From an uncultured Lentisphaeraceae bacterium (GTDB lineage: Bacteria; Verrucomicrobiota; Kiritimatiellia; RFP12; DVOR01), in assembly GCA_946056345.1 (NCBI GenBank), contig CAMGJH010000058.1:1-6760 (forward strand): 6,760 nt of DNA. Direction: 5' to 3'. The position numbers were made by a program, and so were the translations under genes. A model generated the notes under the pieces. It was not told the DNA's origin. It saw only the letters and a list, made by a program, of their open reading frames with translations, and searched no databases. Shown piece by piece: positions 1-6,434 of the stretch (within the stretch, counting starts at the first letter, position 1; the number at the start of each line of letters is the position of its first letter).

Positions 1-57
1 TGTGTTCTTTGTGGTTTCCTCCTGCGTAGCCCTCGGGCGTTTTACATTTTTGTCCGC

Positions 58-102
58 CCCGGGTTCGCCTCGAGGTAGGCCCGGGTTCGAGGTCGACCCG
101 GG
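58..102. repeat. Cluster of palindromic hexamers with a direct repeat
   Basis: CCCGGG occurs three times (58-63, 80-85, 97-102), interleaved with CCTCGAGG (68-75) and GTCGAC (92-97). CCCGGGTTCG is repeated directly at 58-67 and 80-89. CCCGGGT (80-86) and ACCCGGG (96-102) can form a 7-bp stem. I see no coding potential in positions 1-93. The function is unknown; part of it overlaps the terminator-like hairpin that follows. Confidence 0.6.
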
Positions 103-117
103 CCGGGTTGCTTTTTC
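94..117 (+). terminator. Possible rho-independent terminator of an upstream gene
   Basis: Positions 94-100 pair with 104-110 (seven pairs, one of them G-T) around a GGC loop, and CTTTTTC follows at once. This is the layout of an intrinsic terminator reading rightwards. The gene it would serve lies left of the window. The stem is short and competes with the alternative 80-102 hairpin, so the call is tentative. Confidence 0.4.
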
Positions 118-153
118 GATAGGCGATGGGCGATAGGCGAGAGAGCTATCGCC
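117..153. repeat. 7-bp tandem repeat (CGATRGG) ending in a hairpin
   Basis: Four consecutive 7-bp units are visible: CGATAGG (117), CGATGGG (124), CGATAGG (131) and the diverged CGAGAGA (138). GGCGATAG (129-136) then pairs perfectly with CTATCGCC (146-153) around a 9-nt loop. It is one of three 7-bp-period repeats in this window, each with a different unit. Confidence 0.7.
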
Positions 154-207
154 GGAGGTGGAAAGCCCGGCCAATGGACTGCGAGATCCTCCGTCGCGAC
201 ACGCGCC

Positions 208-235
208 CTGTCGACTGTCGGCTGTCCACTGTCGA
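208..235. repeat. 7-bp tandem repeat (CTGTCSR), four units
   Basis: The units are CTGTCGA (208), CTGTCGG (215), CTGTCCA (222) and CTGTCGA (229). The first five bases are constant and the last two vary, as in the other two 7-bp repeats of the window. It lies in non-coding DNA about 200 bp before the first gene. Confidence 0.75.
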
Positions 236-259
236 CTGAACGCGCAGCGAGCCGCCCCT

Positions 260-292
260 CGCGTGCGCGCGCGCGTACCTATATTTTATAAA
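260..292. other. Alternating purine-pyrimidine tract next to an AT-rich tract
   Basis: Positions 260-278 alternate pyrimidine and purine without a break, mostly as GC steps, which is the classic Z-DNA-prone pattern. They are followed directly by TATATTTTATAAA (280-292), the most AT-rich stretch in this otherwise GC-rich leader. TATAAA could serve as a -10 box, but no acceptable -35 box sits at the right distance. That the pair forms a supercoiling-sensitive element is inference. Confidence 0.5.
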
Positions 293-309
293 GCAACGTG
301 CGCCTCTGA

Positions 310-357
310 GGGTGGGTGGGGGCTGTTGGGGGCGCGTTGGGGAAACTTTTTTGGGGG
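310..357 (+). other. G-run cluster with G-quadruplex potential
   Basis: G-runs of three or more occur at 310-312, 314-316, 318-322, 328-332, 339-342 and 353-357. The first four are separated by 1, 1 and 5 nt, meeting the usual four-run G-quadruplex rule, and two runs are spare. TTGGGGGCGCG is repeated directly at 326-336 and 351-361, and CTTTTTTGG at 346-354 and 377-385. The cluster is on the non-template strand just upstream of the putative operon promoter. Confidence 0.55.
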
Positions 358-373
358 CGCGCGTGGAAAAGGC

Positions 374-402
374 TTGCTTTTTTGGCGGTGAAGGAGCATA
401 CT
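374..402 (+). promoter_or_regulatory. Probable sigma-70-type promoter of the gene run
   Basis: TTGCTT (374-379) and CATACT (397-402) are separated by 17 nt and resemble -35 and -10 boxes. Transcription would begin near 409 and give a leader of about 30 nt that includes the AGGAAG ribosome site at 424-429. The -35 box matches only its TTG half. A similar ATACTT core occurs in the promoter candidate before the gene at 6649. Confidence 0.4.
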
Positions 403-438
403 TTAAGCAGTTAAAGTGAGTTTAGGAAGCGAAAGAGT

Positions 439-906
439 ATGCAGTTGCGCGGATTGATGGTGCTTTGCGTGGCGTTGGCGGCGGGCGTGGTGTCTGCCGT
501 GGAGGGGCGTGTTACGCAGTGGGCCGAGCAGCAGGAGGCGCAGATTGCCGAGCGGGTGGGGCGGGAGCGGACGTCAGTGCGCCGGGTGCAGATGGAGTAT
601 TTGGCGCGGCAGGATTATGCGCTGCGGTTGGAGCAGCAGGCGGAGAAGTTGGTGCGCGGGGGGAAGTTGACGACGCCGGAGGTGGAGGCGTTGCGCGCGC
701 AGCGGAAGGCCTTATTGGCGCAGCTGCAGGTGCTCGATGAGCAGATTGCCGAGGCCTCGCGCAAGGCGCCGGAGATTTTGGAGTTGCAGGCCCTCGGGAA
801 GGCGAACGAGGAGCGGTTGGCAGTGCTGCGTGAGGCGATTTTGCCGATTAGCACGCCGCAGCCGCCGGCCGAGGAGGCGCCTGCGCAGGAAGCAGTTTCA
901 CAGTAA
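439..906 (+). CDS. Small exported coiled-coil protein, function unknown
   Basis: This 155-residue protein is not one I recognise. Residues 1-20 look like a signal peptide: one Arg at position 4, a hydrophobic core, and VSA before the likely cut, so it is probably periplasmic or outer-membrane facing. Residues about 25-135 are rich in Glu, Gln, Arg, Ala and Leu with heptad-like spacing and few helix breakers, suggesting a long coiled coil. A Pro/Ala/Glu tail (about 136-155) follows. AGGAAG at 424-429 sits 9 nt before the ATG and supports this start. It is the first gene after the candidate promoter and ends 53 bp before glgA, so it is probably co-transcribed. Codons are strongly G-ending (GCG, TTG, GAG), unlike the C-ending codons downstream. 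A structural or chaperone-like envelope role is possible, but nothing shows it. Confidence 0.75.
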   Translation: MQLRGLMVLCVALAAGVVSAVEGRVTQWAEQQEAQIAERVGRERTSVRRVQMEYLARQDYALRLEQQAEKLVRGGKLTTPEVEALRAQRKALLAQLQVLDEQIAEASRKAPEILELQALGKANEERLAVLREAILPISTPQPPAEEAPAQEAVSQ

Positions 907-959
907 ATCAAGGTTCTTTCAACGAAGTTGCGAATGGTTCGCAGAGATTGGGAGCAGTC

Positions 960-2528
960 ATGTCACAAACGAAACAAGTCGGACAACGCAAACCCCGCAT
1001 TCTGATTGTCACGCCGGAGATTACCTACTTGCCTGCGGGGATGGGCAATATGGCCGATAAGCTGAGTGCCAAGGCCGGAGGCTTGGCGGACGTGTCGGCG
1101 AGTTTGGTCGCGCGTCTCTTCCAGTTGGGGGCGGATGTGCATGTGGCGCTGCCGCACTATCGGCGGATGTTCCATGTGGATGTGGGGCGGTTGATTAGCG
1201 ACGAGTTGCGCAAGTATCAGGCGCACCTGCCCGATTCGCGTATCCATCTGGCCGAGGACCGCTGCTTCTATTATCGCGACACGGTCTACTCGCAGGGCGA
1301 CGAGAACCCGCACTTGGCCTTGGCCTTCCAGCGCGAGGTGATCAACAACATCATTCCTGCCGTCCAGCCCGATCTTATCCATTGTAACGACTGGATGACC
1401 GGCCTCATTCCCGCCGCTGCGCGCCGTCTGGGCATCCCCTGCCTCTTTACGATCCACAACATTCACACCGTGCACCGCTGCCTGGGCGAGATTGAGTATG
1501 CCGGCATCGACGCGGCCGAGTTCTGGAAGAACCTCTTCTACTCTCGCCCGCCCTACGACTACTTTGAGAGCCGCGACACGAACCCGGTGGACTTCCTCAC
1601 CTCCGGCGTCTTTGCCTCGCACTTCATCAACTCCGTCTCGCCCACCTTCCTCGAGGAGATCGTGCGTGGGTGGTTCGACTTCATCCCGCAGCAGTTCCGC
1701 AACGAGGTCATCGCCAAGTACAACGCCGGCTGCGCCCGCGGCATCCTCAACGCCCCGGATGATAGCTACAACCCCGAGACTGACCAGAACCTGAAGGTCA
1801 ACTACAACGCCGCCACCCATCACGCGGCCAAGATCTCCAACAAGATGCAGTTCCAGGAGAAGGTCGGCCTCTTCAAGAACCCCGATGCGCCCCTCTTCTT
1901 CTGGCCCAGCCGCCTCGACCCCGTGCAGAAGGGGCCGCAGCTACTCACCGACATCCTCTACAAGATCCTCGAGAAGTATCGCGACGACAATATCCAGTTC
2001 GCCATCGTCGCCAACGGCCCCTATCAGCAGGCCTTCCGCGACATCCTCGGCTTCCACAACCTCTACGGCCGCCTGGCGGTCTGCGACTTCGATGAGCACA
2101 TCTCCCGCCTCGGCTACGCCTCGAGCGACTTCACCCTGATGCCCTCGCTCTTCGAACCCTGCGGTCTGCCCCAGATGGTCGCCCCCATCTACGGCTCGCT
2201 CACCATCGCCCACGATACCGGCGGCTTGCACGACACCGTCGAGCTCCTGGACGTGGAGCACAACAAGGGCAACGGCTTCCCCTTCGCTTACTACGACAGC
2301 AACGGTCTGGAGTGGGCTATCGACCGCGCGATGGACTTCTATCGCCTGCCCACCGACGTGCGCGAAGCCCAGGTCTCGCGCATTATGACCGAGAGCAAGC
2401 AGCGCTTCAACCACGAGGCCTGCGCCGCCGAGTACATCAAGATCTACGAGGCGATGCTCCAGCGTCCGCTCACCGAGCTCTTCGAAGGCGAAGGCTCCGA
2501 CCAGAACCCCTATCACACCCAGCAGTAA
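960..2528 (+). CDS. glgA: Glycogen (starch) synthase, GT5 family
   Basis: Transfers glucose from a sugar nucleotide (ADP-glucose in most bacteria) to the non-reducing end of an alpha-1,4-glucan in the cytoplasm. Numbered from the ATG at 960 (522 aa), the family blocks appear in order: KAGGLADV (38-45), NDW (143-145), HNI (166-168), SPTFLEEI, GILN, SRLDPVQKG (317-325, with the catalytic-type R318 and K324), FEPCGL (398-403, E399 matching the E. coli catalytic Glu377) and TGGL (420-423). GGGAG at 950-954, 5 nt upstream, supports this ATG over an in-frame TTG at 948. The protein is longer than the roughly 480 residues of E. coli GlgA. The extra length includes about 12 residues between E20 and K38 and a C-terminal tail. 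KTGGL is KAGGL here, and PSRFEPCGL is PSLFEPCGL. The stop lies 13 bp before glgB. The family call is secure; the choice of donor is inferred. Confidence 0.95.
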   Translation: MSQTKQVGQRKPRILIVTPEITYLPAGMGNMADKLSAKAGGLADVSASLVARLFQLGADVHVALPHYRRMFHVDVGRLISDELRKYQAHLPDSRIHLAEDRCFYYRDTVYSQGDENPHLALAFQREVINNIIPAVQPDLIHCNDWMTGLIPAAARRLGIPCLFTIHNIHTVHRCLGEIEYAGIDAAEFWKNLFYSRPPYDYFESRDTNPVDFLTSGVFASHFINSVSPTFLEEIVRGWFDFIPQQFRNEVIAKYNAGCARGILNAPDDSYNPETDQNLKVNYNAATHHAAKISNKMQFQEKVGLFKNPDAPLFFWPSRLDPVQKGPQLLTDILYKILEKYRDDNIQFAIVANGPYQQAFRDILGFHNLYGRLAVCDFDEHISRLGYASSDFTLMPSLFEPCGLPQMVAPIYGSLTIAHDTGGLHDTVELLDVEHNKGNGFPFAYYDSNGLEWAIDRAMDFYRLPTDVREAQVSRIMTESKQRFNHEACAAEYIKIYEAMLQRPLTELFEGEGSDQNPYHTQQ

Positions 2529-2541
2529 AGGGAGTCGCCCT

Positions 2542-4581
2542 ATGCCCGCGCCGCGCGCCCGTTTGCTTGATGATCCTTGGCTTGCACCCTATGCCGACGT
2601 CATTGAACGCCGCGCGCGCCGGGCGCAGGAGACCATTCAACGGCTGACCGGGGCTTCCACCCCCGAAGCCCTGGCCACCTTCGCCAGCGCCCACGAGTAC
2701 TACGGTCTGCACAAGACCGCCAAGGGCTGGGTCTTCCGCGAGTGGGCCCCCAATGCCACCGATATTTGGCTGGTGGGCGACTTCTCGAACTGGGAGCTGC
2801 TGCCCGAATACAAGGCCAAGCGCCTGCCCGGGCGGGAGGTCTTTGAGTGGACGGGTCCGGCCAAGGCCATCAAGCACGAGCAGTTCTTCCGGCTGGAAGT
2901 GCACTGGGCCGGCGGGCGCGGCGAGCGTCTGCCCGCCTACGTCCGGCGCGTGGTGCAGGACCCGGAGAGTGGCCTCTTCGCCGCGCAGGTCTGGCAGCCC
3001 AAGCCCTATGCGTGGAAGCACCCCTTCGTGCGGCCGGACCGCGCGCCGCTCATCTACGAGGCGCACGTGGGGATGGCCCAGGAGCGCGAGGGCGTGGGCA
3101 CCTACACCGAGTTCGCCGAGAAGATCCTCCCGCGCATCAAGCAGGCCGGCTACAACACCGTCCAGCTGATGGGGATTATGGAGCACCCCTACTACGGCAG
3201 CTTCGGTTACCACGTCTCGAGCTTCTACGCGGCCAGCTCGCGCTTCGGCACGCCCGAGGAACTCAAGGCGATGATTGACGCAGCCCACGGGATGGGCCTG
3301 GCCGTCATTATGGACATCGTCCACTCCCACGCCGTGAAGAACGAGCGCGATGGCCTCTCCCGCTTCGATGGCACGCCCTACCAATACTTCCACGACGGCT
3401 CGCGCGGCTGGCACGATGCCTGGGATTCGCGTTGCTTCGACTACGGCAAGACCGATGTCCTGCACTTCCTCCTCTCCAACTGCCGCTTCTGGCTCGATGA
3501 GTATCACTTCGATGGCTACCGCTTCGACGGCGTCACCTCGATGCTCTACCTCCATCACGGCCTGGGCGTCGACTTCTCCAACTACGGAATGTACTTCGAC
3601 AGTTCCGTGGACGAGGACGCGCAGACCTACCTCACCCTCGCCAACGAGGTCATCCACACCGTCCGCCCCGACGCGCTGACCGTCGCCGAGGACGTCAGCG
3701 GGATGCCCGGCATCGGCGCGCCCCTCTCCGAGAAGGGCATCGGCTTTGACTACCGGATGGCGATGGGCGTGCCCGAGTGCTGGTTCAAGCTGGTGCGTGA
3801 CGTGCGCGACGAAGATTGGTCCGTCGGCTTCCTCTGGCACGAGATCACCAACCGCCGCGCCGACGAGTTGACCGTCAACTACGTCGAGTCGCACGACCAG
3901 GCGCTCGTGGGCGGCAAGTCCTTCATCTTCCAGATGCTCGACAAGGCGATGTACGAGGCGATGCACGTGGGCTCGGACAACCTCTACGTCAACCGTGGCT
4001 TGGCCCTGCACAAGATGGCCCGCCTGGCCACCCTCGGCTGCTCGTGCGCCTACCTCAACTTTATGGGCAACGAGTTCGGCCACCCCGAGTGGATCGACTT
4101 CCCGCGCGAGGGCAACAACAACTCCTACCACCACGCCCGCCGGCAGTGGTCGCTGCGCGATGACCCCAACCTCCGCTTCAAGGGCCTGGGCGACTTCGAC
4201 GAGGCGATGATGCACCTCATCACCGCCGAGAACGCCCTCGAGGGCACCGTCCCGCGCAAGCTCTATGCCAACGATGCCGACAAGGTGCTGGCCTTTATGC
4301 GCGGCGAGCTCCTCTTCGTCTTCAACTTCAATGGCGAGCACTCCTTCTCGGACTATCCGCTCATCGTGCCCCCGGGCGAATACCGCCACGTCCTCGACAC
4401 CGATGCCGAGGCTTTCGGCGGTTTCGCGCGTATCACCCAGGGCCAGGACTTCCCGCTCTCGACCATCGAGCGTGCCAACGAAGTCTGCTTTGCCATCCAT
4501 CTTTACGTGCCTGCTCACACGGCCCTGGTGCTCAAGCGCACTCCGCCGGCCAAGGGCAAGGCCCCCAAGGCGCGGGCCTAA
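2542..4581 (+). CDS. glgB: 1,4-alpha-glucan branching enzyme, eukaryote-type (GH13_8)
   Basis: Cuts alpha-1,4 chains and rejoins them as alpha-1,6 branches in glycogen. The 679-aa protein opens with a DPWLAPY segment (about residues 11-17), typical of plant and fungal branching enzymes. A CBM48 domain (about 54-150, containing FREWAPNA and FSNWE) and a GH13 barrel follow. The barrel's four conserved regions are complete: DIVHSH (258-263), YRFDGVTSM (326-334, nucleophile D329), AEDVSGMP (382-389, acid/base E383) and ESHDQ (449-453, D452). NEFGHPEWIDFP (510-521) and a C-terminal beta domain with VFNFN and SFSDY also match the eukaryotic type. A basic Lys/Pro/Ala tail ends the protein. AAAGGGAG (2527-2534) overlaps the glgA stop and sits 7 nt from the ATG, so the two genes are probably translated together. 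All catalytic residues are present. Confidence 0.95.
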   Translation: MPAPRARLLDDPWLAPYADVIERRARRAQETIQRLTGASTPEALATFASAHEYYGLHKTAKGWVFREWAPNATDIWLVGDFSNWELLPEYKAKRLPGREVFEWTGPAKAIKHEQFFRLEVHWAGGRGERLPAYVRRVVQDPESGLFAAQVWQPKPYAWKHPFVRPDRAPLIYEAHVGMAQEREGVGTYTEFAEKILPRIKQAGYNTVQLMGIMEHPYYGSFGYHVSSFYAASSRFGTPEELKAMIDAAHGMGLAVIMDIVHSHAVKNERDGLSRFDGTPYQYFHDGSRGWHDAWDSRCFDYGKTDVLHFLLSNCRFWLDEYHFDGYRFDGVTSMLYLHHGLGVDFSNYGMYFDSSVDEDAQTYLTLANEVIHTVRPDALTVAEDVSGMPGIGAPLSEKGIGFDYRMAMGVPECWFKLVRDVRDEDWSVGFLWHEITNRRADELTVNYVESHDQALVGGKSFIFQMLDKAMYEAMHVGSDNLYVNRGLALHKMARLATLGCSCAYLNFMGNEFGHPEWIDFPREGNNNSYHHARRQWSLRDDPNLRFKGLGDFDEAMMHLITAENALEGTVPRKLYANDADKVLAFMRGELLFVFNFNGEHSFSDYPLIVPPGEYRHVLDTDAEAFGGFARITQGQDFPLSTIERANEVCFAIHLYVPAHTALVLKRTPPAKGKAPKARA

Positions 4582-4632
4582 GCCCCCGCGCCGCCACCTA
4601 AAGGATTCTTCTCGCACACCGTTTAAGCCACC

Positions 4633-4644
4633 GCGGGGCCCCGC
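4633..4644. other. 12-bp GC palindrome in the glgB-ispD gap
   Basis: GCGGGGCCCCGC is a perfect palindrome in the 87-bp gap between glgB and ispD, the widest gap in the run. A hairpin needs an unpaired loop, so only a shorter stem would form, and no T-run follows. It may slow polymerase or mark the 3' end of the glycogen part of the transcript. I see no convincing promoter for ispD in the gap. Confidence 0.4.
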
Positions 4645-4668
4645 CCCGGACAAGACAAGGACAGGGTT

Positions 4669-5355
4669 ATGGTCGTTGCAATCGTGCTCGCCTCCGGAAA
4701 GGCCACGCGGATGGGTTCCGGATTGGATAAGTGCTTCCTCTCGTTGGGGAATATGCCGGTGGTGGCGTGGTCCTTGCTCGCTTTCGAGAAGTGTGCGGCG
4801 GTCGACCGCATTGTCCTGGCCGTGCGCAAAGATCAGCTCGGCGCCGCGCGCTCGCTCCAGGCGATGTTCGGCATCAGCAAGCTCAAGTCCATTGTCGTGG
4901 GCGGCGCGCGCCGGCAGGATTCGGTCCTCGCCGCGCTCAAGGAGGTCCCGACCTTCGACTGCCCTCAGGTGGTCATCCACGATGCCGCGCGCCCGTGCAT
5001 CACCCCCGAGCTCATCACCGAGACCCTGAAGTCCGCCAAGCGCTTCGGTAGCGGCATCGCCGCCTGCCCGGTGGTCGACACGATCAAGGTGGTTGGCAAG
5101 GGCAACCTCGTTGAGAGCACGCCCCCGCGCGATAATCTCTGGGCCGTCCAGACCCCCCAGGCCTTCAACACCGAACTCCTCCGCTCGGCCTACGAGCGCC
5201 TGGCCGCCGACAAGAAGGTCACCTACACCGACGATTCGGCCGTTGTCGAAGCCTCCGGCACCGCCACCCATCTGGTCAAGTGGCTTGCCCCCAACCCCAA
5301 AATCACCACCGCGATCGACCTGACCATCACCGCGGCCATCCTCCGCCTCAACTAG
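4669..5355 (+). CDS. ispD: 2-C-methyl-D-erythritol 4-phosphate cytidylyltransferase
   Basis: Third step of the MEP (non-mevalonate) isoprenoid pathway: joins CMP from CTP to methylerythritol phosphate, releasing pyrophosphate, in the cytoplasm. At 228 aa it has the usual family length. Visible blocks are the N-terminal nucleotide loop with R14 and K21 (matching E. coli Arg20 and Lys27), GGARRQDSV, HDAARP (104-109, D105 matching Asp106), PVVDTIK, R154 with LWAVQTPQAF (R154 and T162 matching Arg157 and Thr165), YTDDS (186-190) and a C-terminal NPKITTAIDL with K211 and D217. The usual KQ after the loop is KC here. AAGGA (4657-4661) sits 7 nt before the ATG. IspF, often next door in other bacteria, is absent. 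The TDDS and C-terminal motifs favour IspD over TarI-like cytidylyltransferases. Confidence 0.92.
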   Translation: MVVAIVLASGKATRMGSGLDKCFLSLGNMPVVAWSLLAFEKCAAVDRIVLAVRKDQLGAARSLQAMFGISKLKSIVVGGARRQDSVLAALKEVPTFDCPQVVIHDAARPCITPELITETLKSAKRFGSGIAACPVVDTIKVVGKGNLVESTPPRDNLWAVQTPQAFNTELLRSAYERLAADKKVTYTDDSAVVEASGTATHLVKWLAPNPKITTAIDLTITAAILRLN

Positions 5356-5369
5356 GCCCACCTCCGGTT

Positions 5370-6128
5370 ATGCCCCGTCCTAAGCGCTACGCTATCATCA
5401 GCGACATCCACTCCAACATCGAAGCCCTCGATGCCGTCATCGCCGACGCCAAAGCCCAAGGCGTTGACGACTTCGTCTGCCTCGGCGATGTCGTCGGCTA
5501 CAACGCCGCGCCCGCCGAGTGCATCGCCCGCATCCGTGAGCTCGGGTGCCGGGTTGTCAAGGGCAATCACGACCACTATTGCTCCGACCCTTCCGTTGAT
5601 CTCGACGACTTCCAGCCCAATGCCGCCAGTGTTATCGAGTGGACTCGCCGCAACCTCAGCGATGACGACATCCAGTGGCTCCGCACCCTGCCGCTCACGG
5701 CCACCATGATGGGCTTCACCATCGTCCACTCCACCCTCGACAGCCCCGAGAACTTCCGCTACGCCTTCGACACCCTCGACGCCGCCGACAGTTTCAACTA
5801 CCAGCGCACTCGCGTCTGTTTCCACGGCCACACCCACGTCCCCTGCATCTTCCAGCGCGCCCCCGGCGGCGACCGCGACGAGATTATGAAGTACGAGCCG
5901 GCCAATGGCCTCCTCGACCAGGGCAACTTCTTCATCAATGTTGGCTCCGTCGGCCAGCCGCGCGACGGTATCCCCAAGGCTTGCTACCTCCTCTACACCA
6001 CCGAGGGCCTCACCAAGGTCTCCATCGAGTTCCGCCGCGTGGACTACGATATCGATGCCGCCGTCCGCCGCATCGAGCTTGCCGGCCTCCCCCAACGCCT
6101 CATCAATCGCCTCTACTCAGGCACCTAA
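5370..6128 (+). CDS. Calcineurin-like metallophosphoesterase
   Basis: A 252-aa phosphoesterase of the small YfcE/COG0639-like group. The two-metal site can be read in full: D12 and H14 (SDIHSN), D40 (LGDVVGY), N66 and H67 (GNHD), H120 (IVHST), and H154 and H156 (HGHTH). Families of this type cleave phosphodiesters or phosphomonoesters; the substrate cannot be told from sequence. There is no signal peptide, so it is probably cytoplasmic. I chose the ATG at 5370, 14 nt after the ispD stop, because homology begins there. An in-frame GTG at 5280 would add 30 Pro/His-rich residues lying inside ispD. No purine-rich ribosome site precedes the ATG, so translation probably depends on coupling to ispD. 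It is the last gene of the run. Confidence 0.9.
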   Translation: MPRPKRYAIISDIHSNIEALDAVIADAKAQGVDDFVCLGDVVGYNAAPAECIARIRELGCRVVKGNHDHYCSDPSVDLDDFQPNAASVIEWTRRNLSDDDIQWLRTLPLTATMMGFTIVHSTLDSPENFRYAFDTLDAADSFNYQRTRVCFHGHTHVPCIFQRAPGGDRDEIMKYEPANGLLDQGNFFINVGSVGQPRDGIPKACYLLYTTEGLTKVSIEFRRVDYDIDAAVRRIELAGLPQRLINRLYSGT

Positions 6129-6152
6129 GCGCGCGTGAGGGTGCACGCCACC

Positions 6153-6198
6153 CCGCGAGCAAGCTCGCGGGCACGCCGGGGGGTGCCGCCGTTGGCGG
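6153..6198. repeat. Two adjacent short perfect hairpins
   Basis: CCGCGAGC (6153-6160) and GCTCGCGG (6163-6170) form an 8-bp perfect inverted repeat with an AA centre. CCGCC (6186-6190) pairs with GGCGG (6194-6198) across GTT. No T-run follows, so a standard rho-independent terminator is not shown, though the first hairpin lies only 24 nt after the last gene of the run and could protect the 3' end of the message. Confidence 0.55.
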
Positions 6199-6220
6199 AC
6201 ACCATCGCCTTATGTTTTCT

Positions 6221-6400
6221 CTTGGCCGGGTGTTTTTCCTTGGCCCTGTATTTTCCCTTGGCCCTGTATTTTCCCTTGGCCCTGTATTTTCCCTTGGCCC
6301 TGTGTTTTCCCTTGGCCGTGTGTTTCCCCTTGGCCGGGTGTTTCCCCTTGGCCGGGTGTTTTCCTTTGGCCGGGCTTTTCTCCTTGGCCCCATGTTTTCC
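6221..6400. repeat. 18-bp minisatellite, ten contiguous units
   Basis: Ten units of exactly 18 bp follow each other with no insertion or deletion. Units 2-4 (6239-6292) are identical: CTTGGCCCTGTATTTTCC. The others differ by substitutions, mostly in bases 8-10 and near the end. A degenerate eleventh copy (13 of 18 bases) may precede at 6203-6220. Because 18 is a multiple of three and the unit has no stop in any frame, all six frames stay open. The rightward frames read as hydrophobic Leu/Phe/Pro repeats. One leftward frame reads AKGKHP/AKGKYR, lysine-rich like histone-H1 or AlgP tails. No good start or ribosome site supports either strand, so I annotate it as a repeat. Confidence 0.9.
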
Positions 6401-6434
6401 TGTGTCTGGGTTTGTTTGTAGGGCAGCCTCGCGT

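Noticed and set aside
58..108. tRNA T-arm or cloning-vector polylinker
   Set aside because: GGGTTCGA resembles a T-loop, but the flanking bases do not form a proper 5-bp T-stem and no acceptor or anticodon arms are present. Several restriction-type palindromes occur together, but neither the surrounding sequence nor their order matches a vector I recognise.
158..391. Rightward 77-codon open frame in the left non-coding region
   Set aside because: It runs through the 7-bp repeat, the Z-DNA tract and the G-runs, has no good ribosome site, and overlaps the -35 box of the putative promoter.
948..959. TTG at 948 as the glgA start
   Set aside because: It would leave the GGGAG ribosome site (950-954) inside the gene. 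The ATG at 960 has that site at the right spacing.
2470..5361. A very long leftward open frame (963 codons) opposite glgB and ispD
   Set aside because: It is in codon register with both genes, where leftward stops arise only from TTA, CTA or TCA sense codons. Both genes avoid these codons and happen to share a frame, which explains the open frame. The translation is low-complexity Val/Gly/Ala/Glu/Asp-rich with no recognisable motif.
5352..6095. Leftward open frame opposite the metallophosphoesterase
   Set aside because: It has the same in-register cause as the frame opposite glgB and ispD. The sense strand carries a complete set of metal-ligand motifs and the leftward product has none.
6129..6200. 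Rho-independent terminator after the gene run
   Set aside because: The 6153-6170 hairpin is strong but no T-run follows it; the next bases are G/C-rich.
6221..6400. CRISPR array
   Set aside because: The 18-bp units are contiguous with no unique spacers, and no cas genes are present.
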